Shown here: in pieces, positions 1 to 7,447 of the stretch
Layout: every line of letters begins with the position of its first letter
How positions within the stretch are numbered: position 1 is the first letter of the stretch
NCBI RefSeq assembly: GCF_000003605.2
Contig: NW_003115474.1
Span: forward strand, 2,867-13,512
Length of the DNA: 10,646 nt
Direction of reading: 5' to 3'
Origin: Saccoglossus kowalevskii
Lineage: Eukaryota > Hemichordata > Enteropneusta > Harrimaniidae
Made by a program: the position numbers and the translations under genes
Notes under the pieces: generated by a model
What the model was told of the DNA's origin: nothing
Databases searched by the model: none
What the model saw: only the letters and a program-made list of their open reading frames with translations

Positions 1-89
1 TTTTGGTAAAATCACACAGGCGGTCACATCTCGTTAGTGTTTTAATATTTTATTTTTCACATAAAGAACCCATAGATAACGCTTACATT

Positions 90-372
90 TCAGATCGATT
101 GGTTAAAACTGTAACAAATGTTTGAATTTGGGGCCCCATTATGTGAGAAATTCAAGATGGCAACAAAAACCATGTACTCCTTGTCCAATTTTTGATATGT
201 CCAATTTACAATATTAAAATATGGTGGCAAAAGCATGTGAATGATGAAATTATATTTTTTTGGAAGCATTGACCATACCTGCCGCATGAACAATTTCAAG
301 TTGATCGGTTAAAACACTCATGAGATACAAATACTCAAATGGTTGGCCATTTTTGACGGGAATCCAAGATTA
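90..372 (+). repeat. Two degenerate copies of a ~150-bp dispersed repeat
   Basis: These share recurring blocks with the array at 7003-7447: GATCGATTGGTTAAAAC (93-109) and TTCAAGTTGATCGGTT (295-310), ACAAATGTTTGAAT and CAAATGGTTGG, TTCAAGATGGCAACAAA (151-167), GCATGTGAATGATGAAATTA, and CCATACCTGC upstream of the GTTGATC block. The order of blocks is the same as in the right-hand array and the orientation is the same. There is no coding potential. The short minus-strand open frame here is incidental. Confidence 0.65.
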
Positions 373-605
373 CACTGTGTGTGTGGTTGGTATCATATCA
401 TTTTCGACTTCTTGAATAACAACACAGTCAAAGAATATAACACGAGGAACAAATACTGCATAAATATGTTCTCAGTTCAAACAATATGAAACTGTTAATA
501 TAACACTTGCTCATATAACAAAAAAAGTTTTAGTTCTATGCTGTCTGAACAACATTACTAGAGGGAAGACTTAGCCCGTCACAATCTCCCAATAAATGTA
601 CTAAC
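373..605. other. Intronic sequence downstream of the methyltransferase exon, no feature recognised
   Basis: This follows the donor of the 606-919 exon on the minus strand. It is AT-rich and has no further exon of the methyltransferase that I can recognise. The next coding exon must be left of the window. Confidence 0.5.
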
Positions 606-919
606 CTGCACAAATGTTTGCCATTTCGGCAGCTCATTGATAGCATCGTGTATCACACTGAAAAAGTGTGGCTTTCGATCGACTACAATGTTTAAATAGC
701 CCTCCCCACCGGGCTTTAGGCACTCGTATAGATGTCTTGCGGTATCAGGCCATTTTGAAACCCAATTCAAAGCATAATAAGCCAACACCTTGTCGAACGA
801 GTTTTTCCATTCCGCCTTGAATGACGCAGCTGTTTCGGCATCACCCACAATATACGTGATATTGTCAGCATTATTTGTAGACATCGCTACATTTATCATA
901 TTCGGGTTGATATCCATTG
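606..919 (-). CDS. SAM-dependent methyltransferase (JHAMT-like), internal coding exon
   Basis: This exon gives 104 codons plus the last two bases of a split codon. It starts after a clean polypyrimidine-CAG acceptor (TTTTTCAG, ending at 920) and ends at CAG|GTTAGT (donor from 605). Joined to the exon ending at 3754, the split codon G|CA gives Ala, and the read-through ...IKSTT-A-MDINPNMI is the expected passage from SAM motif I to the acidic loop after strand beta-2. Visible elements are MDINPNMI (ribose-binding acidic residue), IVGDAETAASF (GDA motif, adenine contact), FDKVLAYYALNWV (motif IV region) and LYECLKPGGEGYL (post-motif LKPGG turn). These are typical of Methyltransf_11/25 enzymes. 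The LNWV and LKPGG pattern resembles the juvenile hormone acid O-methyltransferase-like families found across invertebrates. The substrate is inferred only by resemblance. No stop or frameshift is present. The C-terminal third is missing and should lie beyond position 1. Confidence 0.82.
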
Positions 920-1448
920 CTGAAAAAGTGTACAAGAAAAGTATAATACCACTAACAAACAGAATGAATCCATACAATCAGCATTTACTGAATTTGAGAA
1001 CATCACCATTCATTATTTAGAGTATCAATTGAAACTCACTGGCTATGCCATTCAACAATTAATCAACTAGGTTTGTGAAAAAACGCGGCAGCTTTGGAAA
1101 CCAAGCACCCCCAAGTGATCAGTTTTAAATTTGTCACCATAAAATATGCGAAACATTTTAGCAACTAGAGACGGGTAGGTGTACAGTGGGTATTACGTCG
1201 CTATGTTAATATCCTCAGGGAAAGGCACACCTTAGAGATGGGTGATCTGACAGAGTATTCCACCACTATATGGTTAATGTGAATACTAATTATCATAAAA
1301 GCATAGTGAGAAAGTGGTAAGAGCTAGTTTGTTCACTCGCATCCAAAAGCTAGATATGTGTCAACTAAAAATTACAAAAAAGGGTTCAACACTTTTAATT
1401 AAAAGTAATATAAATATGAGTATCTATGTATAATGGGACTTATATATC

Positions 1449-1454
1449 TTTATT
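1449..1454 (-). terminator. Polyadenylation signal AATAAA at the LINE 3' end
   Basis: AATAAA on the minus strand lies 15 bases after the terminal stop of the LINE ORF, just before the AT-rich 3' end. It belongs to the element. Because the LINE is sense to the host gene, it could also cause premature polyadenylation inside the host intron. Confidence 0.5.
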
Positions 1455-1468
1455 TCGTACTGTGGCCA

Positions 1469-3747
1469 TTAAGTGTTTTCTCCAAGCATAAGTTGCCGTA
1501 CTTGAAAACTATAAAATATAAATTTACCAAGGTTTAATTGTATATATGGGGTTTGAAATAATGAAATAAACTTTATCTCTGTAGGTGGAGAGTAGTAATA
1601 CTGTGCAATAAACTTCAACCTTAGGGAGTTATATTTGGGACAAACTAATGTAAAGTGGTATTCGTCCTCAATTACACTACAGCCAAAAGGACACAACCTC
1701 TGGTTACGTGGAGTACCACTGGCCCTACCCTTTTCAATTTGTAGTACATGAGACGAGATCCTTAATCTACATAAAGCATTTCTGTATATTGCATAATTCA
1801 TGTTTATTCATAATGTTAATTCATGTTTCACCTTACAATAAGTTACTAGTTTGAGACTTTCAGAGCTCCAATCTTGTCTGGAAATATCAAAGCACCTCTG
1901 TTTAAATAGTTCCAGGAATGCAATAGAATTACTTACATATTGGTCAATCCAAATATGTCCAAAACCATATTTATAGAGAAGATTTTTAACTGTCAAAGCC
2001 CAGCAGATAGTACCTGCTCCTGCCATATTAAGTTGAAATTTATACGATTCTTTTAAAATATGTGGAGAAACATCACGTATTAGTTTTAACCAAAAACGAA
2101 TAATTTCAACATTTACATACACTCTAAGATAATGCCGACCCAATTCTCCCCTAACAGCGGAATTAGTGGCAACAAAACTAACACTTAGTAAAAATTTGCA
2201 AAATTTATTGTGTACTCTCTCCACATCATTAATATCAGAATGTGTGCCCCAAATAGCACTACCGTAGAAGAGAATTGGGAGGATTTTACAATCAAATATA
2301 CGAAAAGCAACATCAGGCGGCACACCACCCAGATGCTGTAACTTTTTTTCCAAACAAAAACGGGCTTTACTAGCCTGTTGAGAAACATATTTTTGTGCCT
2401 GGTACCACTTTCCAGAACTGGAAAGTATAACCCCCAAATAATTATATTTTGAAACAGTTTCAATGCTTTTACCCTTCCAAAACCATTTTTCACTGTTTTT
2501 TAAACGACCCCCTTTCCGAAAAACAATAATTTTAGTTTTCTTAAGGTTCACTGTAAGTCTCCACTTTGAACAATAGTCTGCCAAATTATTCAATAATCGT
2601 TGTAAACGAATATGTGTACTACTAAACAGAACCAGGTCATCTGCATACAATAGGTAACATAATTTCAAAGCACACAGGTAAACTACAGTTTCATGACCTC
2701 GTTGAAAAGTTTTATGAAGATCATTAATGTAGAAACAAAATAAAAGAGGTGAAATCACAGAGCCCTGTTGCAAACCCATACTAATATTAAAGTAGTTAGT
2801 TACCCCCCAGGGAGTTTTCACTGCTGCCTTTACATGCTGGTACATTGAATATAAGGAATTAAATAATTTGCCTTTGAGACCGGTCTTCGATAATTTGTAA
2901 AACAATGAGCAATGATGTACCCTATCGAAAGTCTTCTCATAGTCTACAAATGCACAATAGAAACGACCTTTTAACTGAAAGACATATTTTTCCACAAGAG
3001 TACGTAAAATGAAAACATTATCTAATGTGCTTCAATGTTTCTGGAAACCACTTTGTTCTTCCACAATTTCATTATAATGTTTTAACCAGGTATTTAACTT
3101 ATTACTTAATATATAAATTTTACTTATGACGTTTAATAACATAATACTCCTATAATTACCAGGGTCATCCTTGTTTCCCTTCTTGTATACAGGCGATATT
3201 AATTCCCTACCCCATTCATCAGGAAAGATTCCCTGGTCAAATACCTTGTTGTATAAAACAAATAACATTTCATGGATTTCTATGGGAGCATTTTTCCAAA
3301 ATTCTGTGGGTATGCCATCTGGTCCTGGTGCTTTATTTGTCTTTAATTTACTTAAATTTTCCCTAATTTCATCCAAAGAAATAGGCCTATCAAATTCAGA
3401 AACATTAAATTCGGTATTTAACACCACATTATCTTCTAAATCATCCATGTAGTTTTTGATTGATGCGAAAAACTCTTTTTGATTTTCGTCCTCTATCAAG
3501 GTTAGAGGGTTAAATAAATCATTAAAATAGTTAAACCATTCAACCTCTGATATACTGTCTGGCACATTGGGCCTATTAGATTTCAAACTCTTCCAAAATT
3601 GTTTTGAATTAGGTTGTATCGCCATTTTTAAAAATTCATCACGTTTCTTTCTTTGATAATTAGTTTTCTTATCACGAACTAGTTGCCTGTATGAGTATTT
3701 AGACTGCAAATAATAGTTAATGAGTTTGAGAGCGGAGCTAAAACAAA
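1469..3747 (-). pseudogene. LINE ORF2 remnant: reverse transcriptase with C-terminal zinc knuckle, two in-frame stops
   Basis: One reading frame runs through the whole element, broken only by TGA at 3034-3032 and TGA at 1810-1808, so there are three open segments. The first (from the truncated 5' end to 3035) contains the basic linker and RT fingers, with KAPGPDGIPTEFW at about 3334-3296 and NYRSIMLL. The second (3031-1811) has palm motif A AFVDYEKTFDRV, motif B GLQQGSVISPLLF and motif C YADDLVLF (YADD at 2647-2636), then thumb sequence YNYLGVILSS. The third (1807-1469) has CRLRISSH followed by LCPFGC, EDEYHF and LVCP, a Cys-x3-Cys-x7-His-x4-Cys knuckle. All three catalytic aspartate positions are kept. 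It would need two readthroughs and lacks its endonuclease, so it is a relatively young but dead copy. Confidence 0.88.
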
Positions 3748-3753
3748 TCTTAC

Positions 3754-3934
3754 CCGTAGTCGATTTTATCCCGGCATTTTCTGTCACCAGTTTTGTTAAC
3801 TCCCCTGATCCACAGCACACGTCGAGTAATGAATCCGACTCTTTAAAATTCAGCCTCTCTATTATGTGGCCTGCTGAGATGCTGACAAATCGCTTTCTAT
3901 ACGCAGAGAATGATGTGGCTTCTTTGGCGTTCAT
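3754..3934 (-). CDS. SAM-dependent methyltransferase (JHAMT-like), N-terminal coding exon
   Basis: The exon encodes 60 residues plus one base. It contains FSAYRKRFVS, the helix AGHIIERLNF and SAM motif I LLDVCCGSGELT (the LDxGxGxGxxT glycine loop, here with Cys-Cys in the first variable positions). This is the classical N-terminus of a Rossmann-fold methyltransferase and it continues phase-correctly into the exon at 919-606. The donor is G|GTAAGA (3754|3753). The exon body starts at 3949 after TTTTACAG, so at least one upstream exon exists. ATG 3934 is used here because the homologous region of related enzymes starts near it, but the frame is open from 3949 (LSKTV precedes the Met), so an upstream start is possible. 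Reading past the donor enters the LINE ORF directly, giving a fused 300-codon frame if the intron is retained. Confidence 0.8.
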
Positions 3935-3952
3935 AACTGTTTTTGAAAGCTG
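3935..3952 (-). other. Splice acceptor and 15-bp leader of the N-terminal methyltransferase exon
   Basis: Read on the minus strand, a T-rich tract ends in TTTTACAG at 3950. It is followed by 15 bases, in frame and open, before ATG 3934. This is a good 3' splice site and the main reason to infer an upstream, probably 5'-UTR or short coding, exon. The exon would begin in phase 0 relative to the methyltransferase frame. Confidence 0.6.
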
Positions 3953-5103
3953 TAAAACAAAAAGTTAGATTTTTCCACTCGCATTTGTATCAGAAATGTT
4001 TATCAAAAGTGTTGTTCTTTGTAATATATTCATGACATATCTTTATAAATAACATGTCAACAAATGAGACTAAGTACTTGCAAATGCAATTTAGTGCAAG
4101 GATCAGGATCAAAGAGAACAAATAAGTGCAGAGCGACCATGGTACAGCAGCCAAGCGATGAATTACAATCGCATACACACTAGACAAGAATTGGAACTGA
4201 ATTCCGTAAGCCATGAGCTTCCACCTTGAGTTTCTAAAATGTGCCGTTAATCACGCCTTCGAGTTGCAATAGTGTATAGGACGTTAAACGTTTTTAAGCA
4301 AAAAATCAAATTATAATACGTTGCAATTTTTCATGTGTACTTCATTTGGCATTCATAAAATAATATCATACGTACTGGTGAATATATATAATTGAATGGC
4401 ACCCACCCCAAAAATACACAGAGCCAAAACCCTTAGCTACATGAACAATTAAAGTCCATGATTGGACATTCAGTCACATAATGAGGCATATTGAATTCAG
4501 ACCAATTTTAACATATAGTCAATGTAATGAAATTAAATTAAGTTCAGTAACTAACTTCTTAGAACATATACATAAGCATTCAGTAATTGTACTGAAAAAG
4601 AAGTACATTATTACTAGTAATATTGACACCTATTGTTTAGTATGATTGATCACCAAGGTTGGATACAAAGGCATAGAAGTTTATAATTAAAATTGTTTTT
4701 CATAAGAAACATGACACCATCATAAAAGCCCTTATAAACAGCCTTTTAATTCATAGTGGGGTTGACAGAGTAAGCCTGTGCGTATTTTTATTAGTTTCTG
4801 ACCATTGAGTTTGCCATTCACCATGATCATTTCCATATAAACAAAAGCTCCAGTCAATATCAGATTTGACTACTTATTCTAAGGTGTGGCACTTTGAAAA
4901 GAGTGTTGTGACATGTGGCAAATGATCAACTGTCTTGGGTAATAAGAAACTAGAAACAGGTAAACTTGTATACTTGTATGTACAAAGCCAGTGAATTTGA
5001 TTCAAGCCAAAGAAACTGCATCTATTTATATAAATACACATGAACAGAGAATATTTTCTTGGAGCACTAAATGTGACAATGGCCCTACTGTCTGTGCTGA
5101 TTT
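3953..5103. other. Intron or intergenic sequence with no recognised gene
   Basis: AT-rich sequence upstream of the methyltransferase acceptor on the minus strand. Short open frames exist on both strands (for example minus 4874-5140), but none shows a motif, compositional bias or paired splice sites. If the candidate 5' exons at 5670 or 6121 are real, this is their intron. Confidence 0.5.
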
Positions 5104-5145
5104 GGTGGATTAAACCATGGAGGTAAAAAAGAAGGAGCACTGACG
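5104..5145 (+). repeat. Left arm of an inverted repeat (pairs with 5845-5888)
   Basis: The arm contains ACCATGGAGGTAAAAA followed by GAAGGAGCACTGACG. Its reverse complement occurs at 5845-5888, with four substitutions and one 2-base indel over about 43 bp. The arms are separated by 699 bp. It could be the termini of a non-autonomous DNA element or two oppositely oriented copies of a dispersed repeat. No target-site duplication was seen. Confidence 0.7.
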
Positions 5146-5565
5146 GAAAATAAGCCTATTAAATTCAATTGTTTATTTCTAAGTTAAGCTTCTAATCCCT
5201 TTGTGCTTCTGGTGATTGAACTCGATGATAGTTGCCGTTTGTTTAAACTAGTGTACTGACCGTAATATTCAGATTACACAGAAAACAATTTCCCGATGAA
5301 ATATTAAATCAGTTGCGCAGACCATAAATGAGGTCGTTACTCATGCGCAGTGACCTTTGTTGAAAACAAGAGGTCACCATTCACACTACACAGCGGAAAC
5401 TGGACACTTGGACATTTAATCCCGTTTGTAGTTGAATATTGACAATATTTTATGCTCTCTGACGAGTCAGCTTTTGAAACACTTTATTTATATGATCCAC
5501 AGAATACCGCAAAAATATTTAACTTTTTATAGAATCTTAGTATCCTTGACTTTTGAAAACTACTG
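5146..5565. other. Inverted-repeat loop, left part; one palindromic receptor-like motif, no gene
   Basis: AT-rich sequence grading into CpG-richer sequence toward 5570. It holds the GTGACCT/AGGTCAC palindrome at 5350-5377 and the motif TCATGCGCAGTGA at 5341-5353. I see no supported exon. A plus-strand open frame (5432-5635) has no recognisable content and runs antisense to the candidate exon at 5566-5670. Confidence 0.4.
5350..5377. promoter_or_regulatory. 28-bp imperfect palindrome with everted AGGTCA half-sites
   Basis: The arms GTGACCT (5350-5356) and AGGTCAC (5371-5377) are perfect inverted complements. The inner TTGTT and AACAA extend the symmetry with a small bulge. AGGTCA is the canonical half-site of nuclear receptors, and the left arm reads CAAAGGTCAC on the minus strand, an extended AAAGGTCA half-site. 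Whether anything binds it is inference. Its position within 350 bp of a CpG-rich candidate promoter makes it plausible. Confidence 0.3.
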
Positions 5566-5670
5566 TCAAATCTGGCCGAGCGACGGCGAGCGGTTGCCGG
5601 AAATCGCGACTATTGGTGCGATGGTAGGACGCTGAACTTCGATAGGAACTCGTGTTACGTCCGACGCCAT
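5566..5670 (-). CDS. Candidate first coding exon in a CpG-rich patch (unconfirmed)
   Basis: On the minus strand AACAAACATGGCGTCGG gives a start with A at -3 and G at +4, opening a 34-codon frame (MASDVTRVPIEVQRP...) to a TGA at 5568-5566. The patch at about 5570-5760 is far richer in CpG than the surroundings, as at an unmethylated promoter. A possible donor GTAACA follows the fourth codon (after 5659). Splicing there would be phase 0 and so compatible with the phase-0 acceptor at 3949 of the methyltransferase. Alternatively it is a short upstream ORF, or a chance frame in GC-rich DNA. I do not recognise the peptide. Confidence 0.28.
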   Translation of the reverse strand: MASDVTRVPIEVQRPTIAPIVAISGNRSPSLGQI

Positions 5671-5844
5671 GTTTGTTTCTCTGGTTCTGCACATACGCAG
5701 TTCCATCGGATGATTGCCGAAGTGTGTCGAAAGACTCCGAACCGCGTAATCCCCATTAAGGGATTAAGCAGATAACAGGAAAACGGACAGCGCATTGCTT
5801 GGCAAACAATCGCCAACTATCATAGTACACACAGAAACAATAAT

Positions 5845-5888
5845 CGTCAGTGCTCCTTCTTCTTTTTACCACCATGGTTGAACGCACC
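5845..5888 (-). repeat. Right arm of an inverted repeat (pairs with 5104-5145)
   Basis: Read on the minus strand it gives ACCATGGTGGTAAAAAG then AAGAAGGAGCACTGACG, closely matching the left arm. On this arm the minus-strand ATG opens a longer frame (MVVKRRRSTDDYC...), whereas the left arm reaches a stop after eight codons, so a shared coding function is not supported. Flanking sequence on the outer side diverges quickly. Confidence 0.7.
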
Positions 5889-6045
5889 TTAAATATACCA
5901 CACCAGCCACATAGCGCACGACGAGGAGCTGGATAGTGAAGAAAAACAATGCAAAGGACTGAATTGTTGTCAATAGCAACGTACATATTGGGAAAGTCAA
6001 AGACAGTGAAAGAAACAAACAAAAAACACACACAGGCATATAAAT

Positions 6046-6121
6046 ACTAACTTTCTAGGATCTGTATTTGCTCCAAGTAATCCAGAGTACAACAAGATGA
6101 ATCAACGCTATAGTCCGCCAT
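6046..6121 (-). CDS. Candidate first coding exon with ATGGCGGAC start and GTTAGT donor (unconfirmed)
   Basis: Minus-strand AAGATGGCGGAC is a strong start context. The frame MADYSVDSSCCTLDYLEQIQ continues to a donor-like A|GTTAGT at 6052|6051, after 23 codons plus one base, and unspliced it stops at TAG 6049-6047. The peptide is acidic and protein-like but not recognised. Spliced to the exon at 3949 it would be out of the methyltransferase frame, so it would need another acceptor or belong to a different gene. AAGATGGC also occurs inside the local dispersed repeat, which weakens the case. Confidence 0.25.
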
Positions 6122-6616
6122 CTTTATTTTAATATTAGATGCAACCAGTATTTTATGGAGGACCACGAGTCATAACTAGAGAGGAGTTAACAGCCATGCT
6201 TTTAAAAATGCCTTGATCAATAACAGTCTAACCTACAGGGAAATATTATTTTGATTTTGATGGACCAATAAATGCAATCGACAGAGAAATATAAAACATC
6301 TATCACAACTGAAATTGGAATTGGAATTGGAACAGCTTGCTGCATTATAAGTATCACTGCCCTGTCAAATTAGTGGTTCATGCTTATTTGAATCCGATTA
6401 TATCAGACCTTGCTAAACTTCCATCCAAACAGAGCATTCCAAATAAACATGATTCTCCACAAATACTAGAGGGCGCTCTGACCAAAAAATTCCATAATTT
6501 AAGTTAAAAGAATATATATTTATATAATCATCTTTAAAAATTGCTTTCCTCCCGCTATGCCCAACTAGGAAACAATATTATTGTCTAATGTTAGTGTGTT
6601 TTTCTCATAAAACTTT

Positions 6617-6667
6617 GCATATTAATAAAATAAATAATAATAAAATGCATAATGCATATTAGTAAAA
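6617..6667. repeat. AT-rich imperfect direct repeat
   Basis: GCATATTAATAAAA (6617-6630) recurs as GCATATTAGTAAAA (6654-6667) with one substitution. Between them are TAATAATAATAAAA and ATGCATAATGCAT. Confidence 0.5.
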
Positions 6668-6671
6668 ACAC

Positions 6672-6688
6672 AGCCAGGTCGCCTGGCT
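6672..6688. repeat. Short perfect hairpin AGCCAGG-TCG-CCTGGCT
   Basis: A 7-bp perfect stem with a 3-base loop stands out in otherwise AT-rich sequence, directly after the AT-rich direct repeat. It has no known function in this setting and could be the core of a miniature element. Confidence 0.45.
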
Positions 6689-7002
6689 ATTATTACAGTT
6701 GATTAAATGATCAATACCTTGTGGTCCGTTGGTTCCGTGTATTTACCTAGACTGGTGATCGATATATGCCTATCTGAGTAAAAATTGAAATATCATGAGG
6801 TTACATGATCATACTGTTACATCTATTGTGCAATGTCTTTATTATTGCATTGGTTGCATGCTGCAACTGTATTTCAGATACCACATGACCTATCGATGTG
6901 ACATTCCAATGAAAGCATCCATCTCCAGAATGAATTGCAAAATTTAAGATCAATCCAACCAATACAACCCATATAATTCAAGCACATATTTCGTTTATCA
7001 CA

Positions 7003-7447
7003 AATAATCAAAATTACTTATATTTCTCTTTAAAAGATTTTGCTATATACGCTATATCCAAAATATCAAGTTGATCAGTTGAAGCAATTATGAGAAACAA
7101 TGCCAAACATTTTGTGTTCAAATCCAAGATGGCGTCAAACCATTTGGCCGATCAAAATTATATTACTTTTCCCCAAAAGAGCTATGACAATACATGTTAT
7201 ATACAAAATATCAAGTTGATCGGTTGAAGCACCCATGATAAAAAATTCCCAAACATTTGATTATGTTCGTCAAAAATTTAAGATGGCAGACAAAGCATGT
7301 GACTGATCAACATTATTTTATATTTCTCGTTAGTAGATGCTGCCATACATGCTATATACAACAAATGAAGTTGATTGGTAGAAGCATTCATAAGTAACAA
7401 ATGCCTCAAATGTTTGGTTATTTTTGTGGTGTGGAAAGATGCAATCT
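7003..7447 (+). repeat. Three tandem units of a ~145-155-bp repeat
   Basis: Successive units align on the block TCAAGTTGATCAGTT at 7066-7080, TCAAGTTGATCGGTT at 7211-7225 and GAAGTTGATTGGTA at 7367-7380, spaced about 145 and 155 bp. Each unit also has a GATCAAAATTATATT-like start, TACATGCTATATACAA before the block, GAAGCA..CATGA after it, CCAAACATTT and AAGATGGC near its end. The units differ by many substitutions and small indels, so the array is old. It is the same family as 90-372 and in the same orientation. Confidence 0.75.

Larger units (their letters stand above)
1440..3747 (-). mobile_element. 5'-truncated LINE (non-LTR) retrotransposon inside a methyltransferase intron
   Basis: The element carries the 3' portion of a LINE ORF2 (linker, reverse transcriptase, C-terminal Cys/His knuckle), then a very short 3' region with AATAAA at 1454-1449 followed by an A/T-rich end. 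The apurinic endonuclease domain and ORF1 are absent, as expected from incomplete target-primed reverse transcription. The 3' boundary near 1440 and the 5' boundary (somewhere in 3690-3747) are estimates. No convincing target-site duplication was found by eye. Orientation matches the host gene. The broad group is the jockey/CR1/I-type LINEs, judged from KAPGPDGI, the YADD box and the C-terminal knuckle. The exact clade needs a tree. Confidence 0.88.
920..3753 (-). other. Phase-1 intron of the methyltransferase gene, largely LINE sequence
   Basis: The intron is bounded by donor GTAAGA (3753-3748) and acceptor TTTTTCAG (ending at 920), and splits a GCA alanine codon after its first base. About 2.3 kb of its 2.83 kb is a LINE fragment in the sense orientation. 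The remaining ~520 bp on the acceptor side (920-1440) is AT-rich and holds no gene or repeat that I recognise. The residual non-LINE part at the donor side is at most a few tens of bases and may be absent. Confidence 0.75.
6122..7002. other. AT-rich intergenic stretch with small repeats, no gene
   Basis: It contains TTGGAA in three tandem copies near 6316-6333, the AT-rich direct repeat 6617-6667 and a short hairpin at 6672-6688. Around 6937-6970 there are weak traces (AATTTAAGATC) of the ~150-bp repeat family that begins properly at about 7003. No exon could be supported on either strand. Confidence 0.5.

Noticed and set aside
790-1020. Plus-strand 76-codon open frame with hydrophobic stretches
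   Set aside because: It is antisense to the methyltransferase exon 606-919 and its intron edge. The minus-strand exon has clear motifs and splice sites.
2185-2493. Minus-strand 102-codon frame
   Set aside because: It is an out-of-frame shadow of the LINE reverse transcriptase, without motifs of its own.
3171-3452. Plus-strand 93-codon frame
   Set aside because: Antisense to the RT KAPGPDGI region; no independent protein signature.
3720-3968. Plus-strand 82-codon frame
   Set aside because: Antisense to the SAM motif I exon and the LINE start; a shadow.
4874-5140. Minus-strand 88-codon frame starting in the left inverted-repeat arm
   Set aside because: Low-complexity hydrophobic peptide with no motif or splice sites, in AT-rich sequence.
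5756-6031. Minus-strand 91-codon frame containing KRRRSTDDYC, considered as a THAP-like or transposon first exon
   Set aside because: No THAP Cys-His pattern follows, and the Met before KRRR lies in a repeat arm whose other copy is not open. Kept only as an inverted repeat.
7003-7447. CRISPR-like array
   Set aside because: Units are ~150 bp, diverged and contiguous, with no short identical repeats separated by unique spacers, and the context is eukaryotic.
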